Shown: piece by piece, positions 20,116-20,459 of the stretch
Position numbering within the stretch: position 1 is the stretch's first letter
Layout of the letters: each line of letters starts with the position of its first letter
The notes under the pieces: generated by a model
Told to the model about the DNA's origin: nothing
Seen by the model: the letters and a program-made list of their open reading frames with translations, nothing else
Database searches by the model: none
NCBI GenBank assembly: GCA_036258735.1
Contig: DATADC010000026.1
Coordinates: 1-20,459 of the forward strand
Reading direction: 5' to 3'
DNA length: 20,459 nucleotides
Source: JAPSGM01 sp036258735
GTDB taxonomy: Bacteria > Chloroflexota > Limnocylindria > QHBO01
Program-made: the position numbers and the translations under genes

Positions 20116-20459
20116 ATGGACAACCTGTACCGCGACTTCATCCTGGAGCACTATCGCAACCCGCACAACAAGGGCGTACTGGACCCGCACGACCTGCATT
20201 TCGCCGACTCCAACCCGACCTGCGGTGACGAGATGAGCATGTGGCTGCGCCTGGACGATCCGCGGCAGCGCGTGGCCGACGTCGCCTTCGACGGCCGCGG
20301 CTGCGCCATCAGTCAGGCATCGGCCTCCATCCTGACCGATGGGCTCCGCGGCAGGTCGCTCGACGAGCTGCGCGCCATGGATCCCAAGGAGCTGCTGGAC
20401 GAGCTGGGCGTCCCGATCGGTCCGGCGCGGCTGAAGTGTGCCCTGCTCTCCTACAAGGT
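20116..20459 (+). CDS. sufU: Sulfur-transfer protein SufU, truncated by the window end
   Basis: 114 complete codons are visible, beginning MDNLYRDFILEHYRNPHNKG. SufU is a zinc-dependent sulfurtransferase that accepts persulfide sulfur from SufS. The zinc ligands are in place: Cys36 and Asp38 (NPTCGDEM, the aspartate that stabilises zinc or, in IscU, the cluster), Cys63 (GRGCAISQASASI) and Cys108 (ARLKCALLSYK). The insertion of about 20 residues between the second and third cysteines that separates SufU from IscU is present (LRGRSLDELRAMDPKELLDELGVPIG). Cys36 with Asp38, Cys63 and Cys108 is the standard SufU set. The last 20-30 residues lie beyond the window. No strong ribosome site precedes the ATG. 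Confidence 0.95.
   Translation, partial: MDNLYRDFILEHYRNPHNKGVLDPHDLHFADSNPTCGDEMSMWLRLDDPRQRVADVAFDGRGCAISQASASILTDGLRGRSLDELRAMDPKELLDELGVPIGPARLKCALLSYK

Noticed and set aside
1..20459. Mobile elements, CRISPR arrays, toxin-antitoxin pairs or defence genes
   Set aside because: No transposase, integrase, spaced direct-repeat array, or paired small toxin/antitoxin genes were seen. Base composition is even across the window, and gene content is mostly housekeeping or envelope related.

Overview
The window is a compact, very GC-rich (about 70% by eye) bacterial chromosome segment with short intergenic gaps and many 4-bp start/stop overlaps. Gene content fits a Chloroflexota (Limnocylindria-like) or Actinomycetota-like host: an actinobacterial-type cysteine-free Rrf2 regulator, a SUF operon with SufU and a Rieske protein, a small conserved actinobacterial-type protein, and many lipoproteins with Ser/Ala/Pro-rich linkers. 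No marker gene settles the phylum, so this placement is an inference. There is no insertion sequence, phage gene, CRISPR array or other sign of recent transfer.

Layout. (1) 22-1757 (+): three abutting genes for a membrane-anchored or secreted low-complexity acidic protein, an ECF-type sigma factor and a single-pass anti-sigma-like protein. The first and third end in the same DNSGPG-type repeats. (2) 1771-3960 (-): an ornithine cyclodeaminase/mu-crystallin family enzyme followed by a kelch-repeat lipoprotein. (3) 4016-4931 (+): a small conserved protein of unknown function and a cysteine-free Rrf2 regulator. (4) 4938-7661 (-): a SsuABC/TauABC-type importer (lipoprotein, ATPase, permease), probably for sulfonates, with a recognisable promoter. 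(5) 7770-7845 (-): tRNA-Gly(CCC) with its own promoter. (6) 7932-11043: an M28 aminopeptidase lipoprotein (+), a stand-alone cyclic-nucleotide-binding protein (-) and a secreted HELGH metallopeptidase (+). (7) 11047-12916 (-): a secreted protein of unknown function, the ribosome-assembly GTPase RsgA, and an 18-codon upstream ORF in a structured rsgA leader. (8) 13009-14136 (+): a ferredoxin-reductase-like flavoprotein. (9) 14137-14434: suf promoter and leader with a 16-bp palindrome. (10) 14435-20459 (+): the SUF iron-sulfur cluster operon sufB-sufD-Rieske-rrf2(IscR-like)-sufC-sufS-sufU, with sufU cut by the window end.

How the genes work together. SufS removes sulfur from cysteine, SufU accepts it, and SufBCD assembles the cluster. 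The three-cysteine Rrf2 protein in the operon is the obvious cluster-sensing autoregulator, and the palindrome just downstream of the predicted suf transcription start is its most likely operator. The sulfonate-type importer and its neighbouring Rrf2 protein suggest a second sulfur-related locus. The ECF locus looks like an envelope-signalling unit. I see no clear wholly new system. The strongest leads are the shared repeat in the sigma/anti-sigma locus, the structured rsgA leader with its small ORF, and the suf palindrome.
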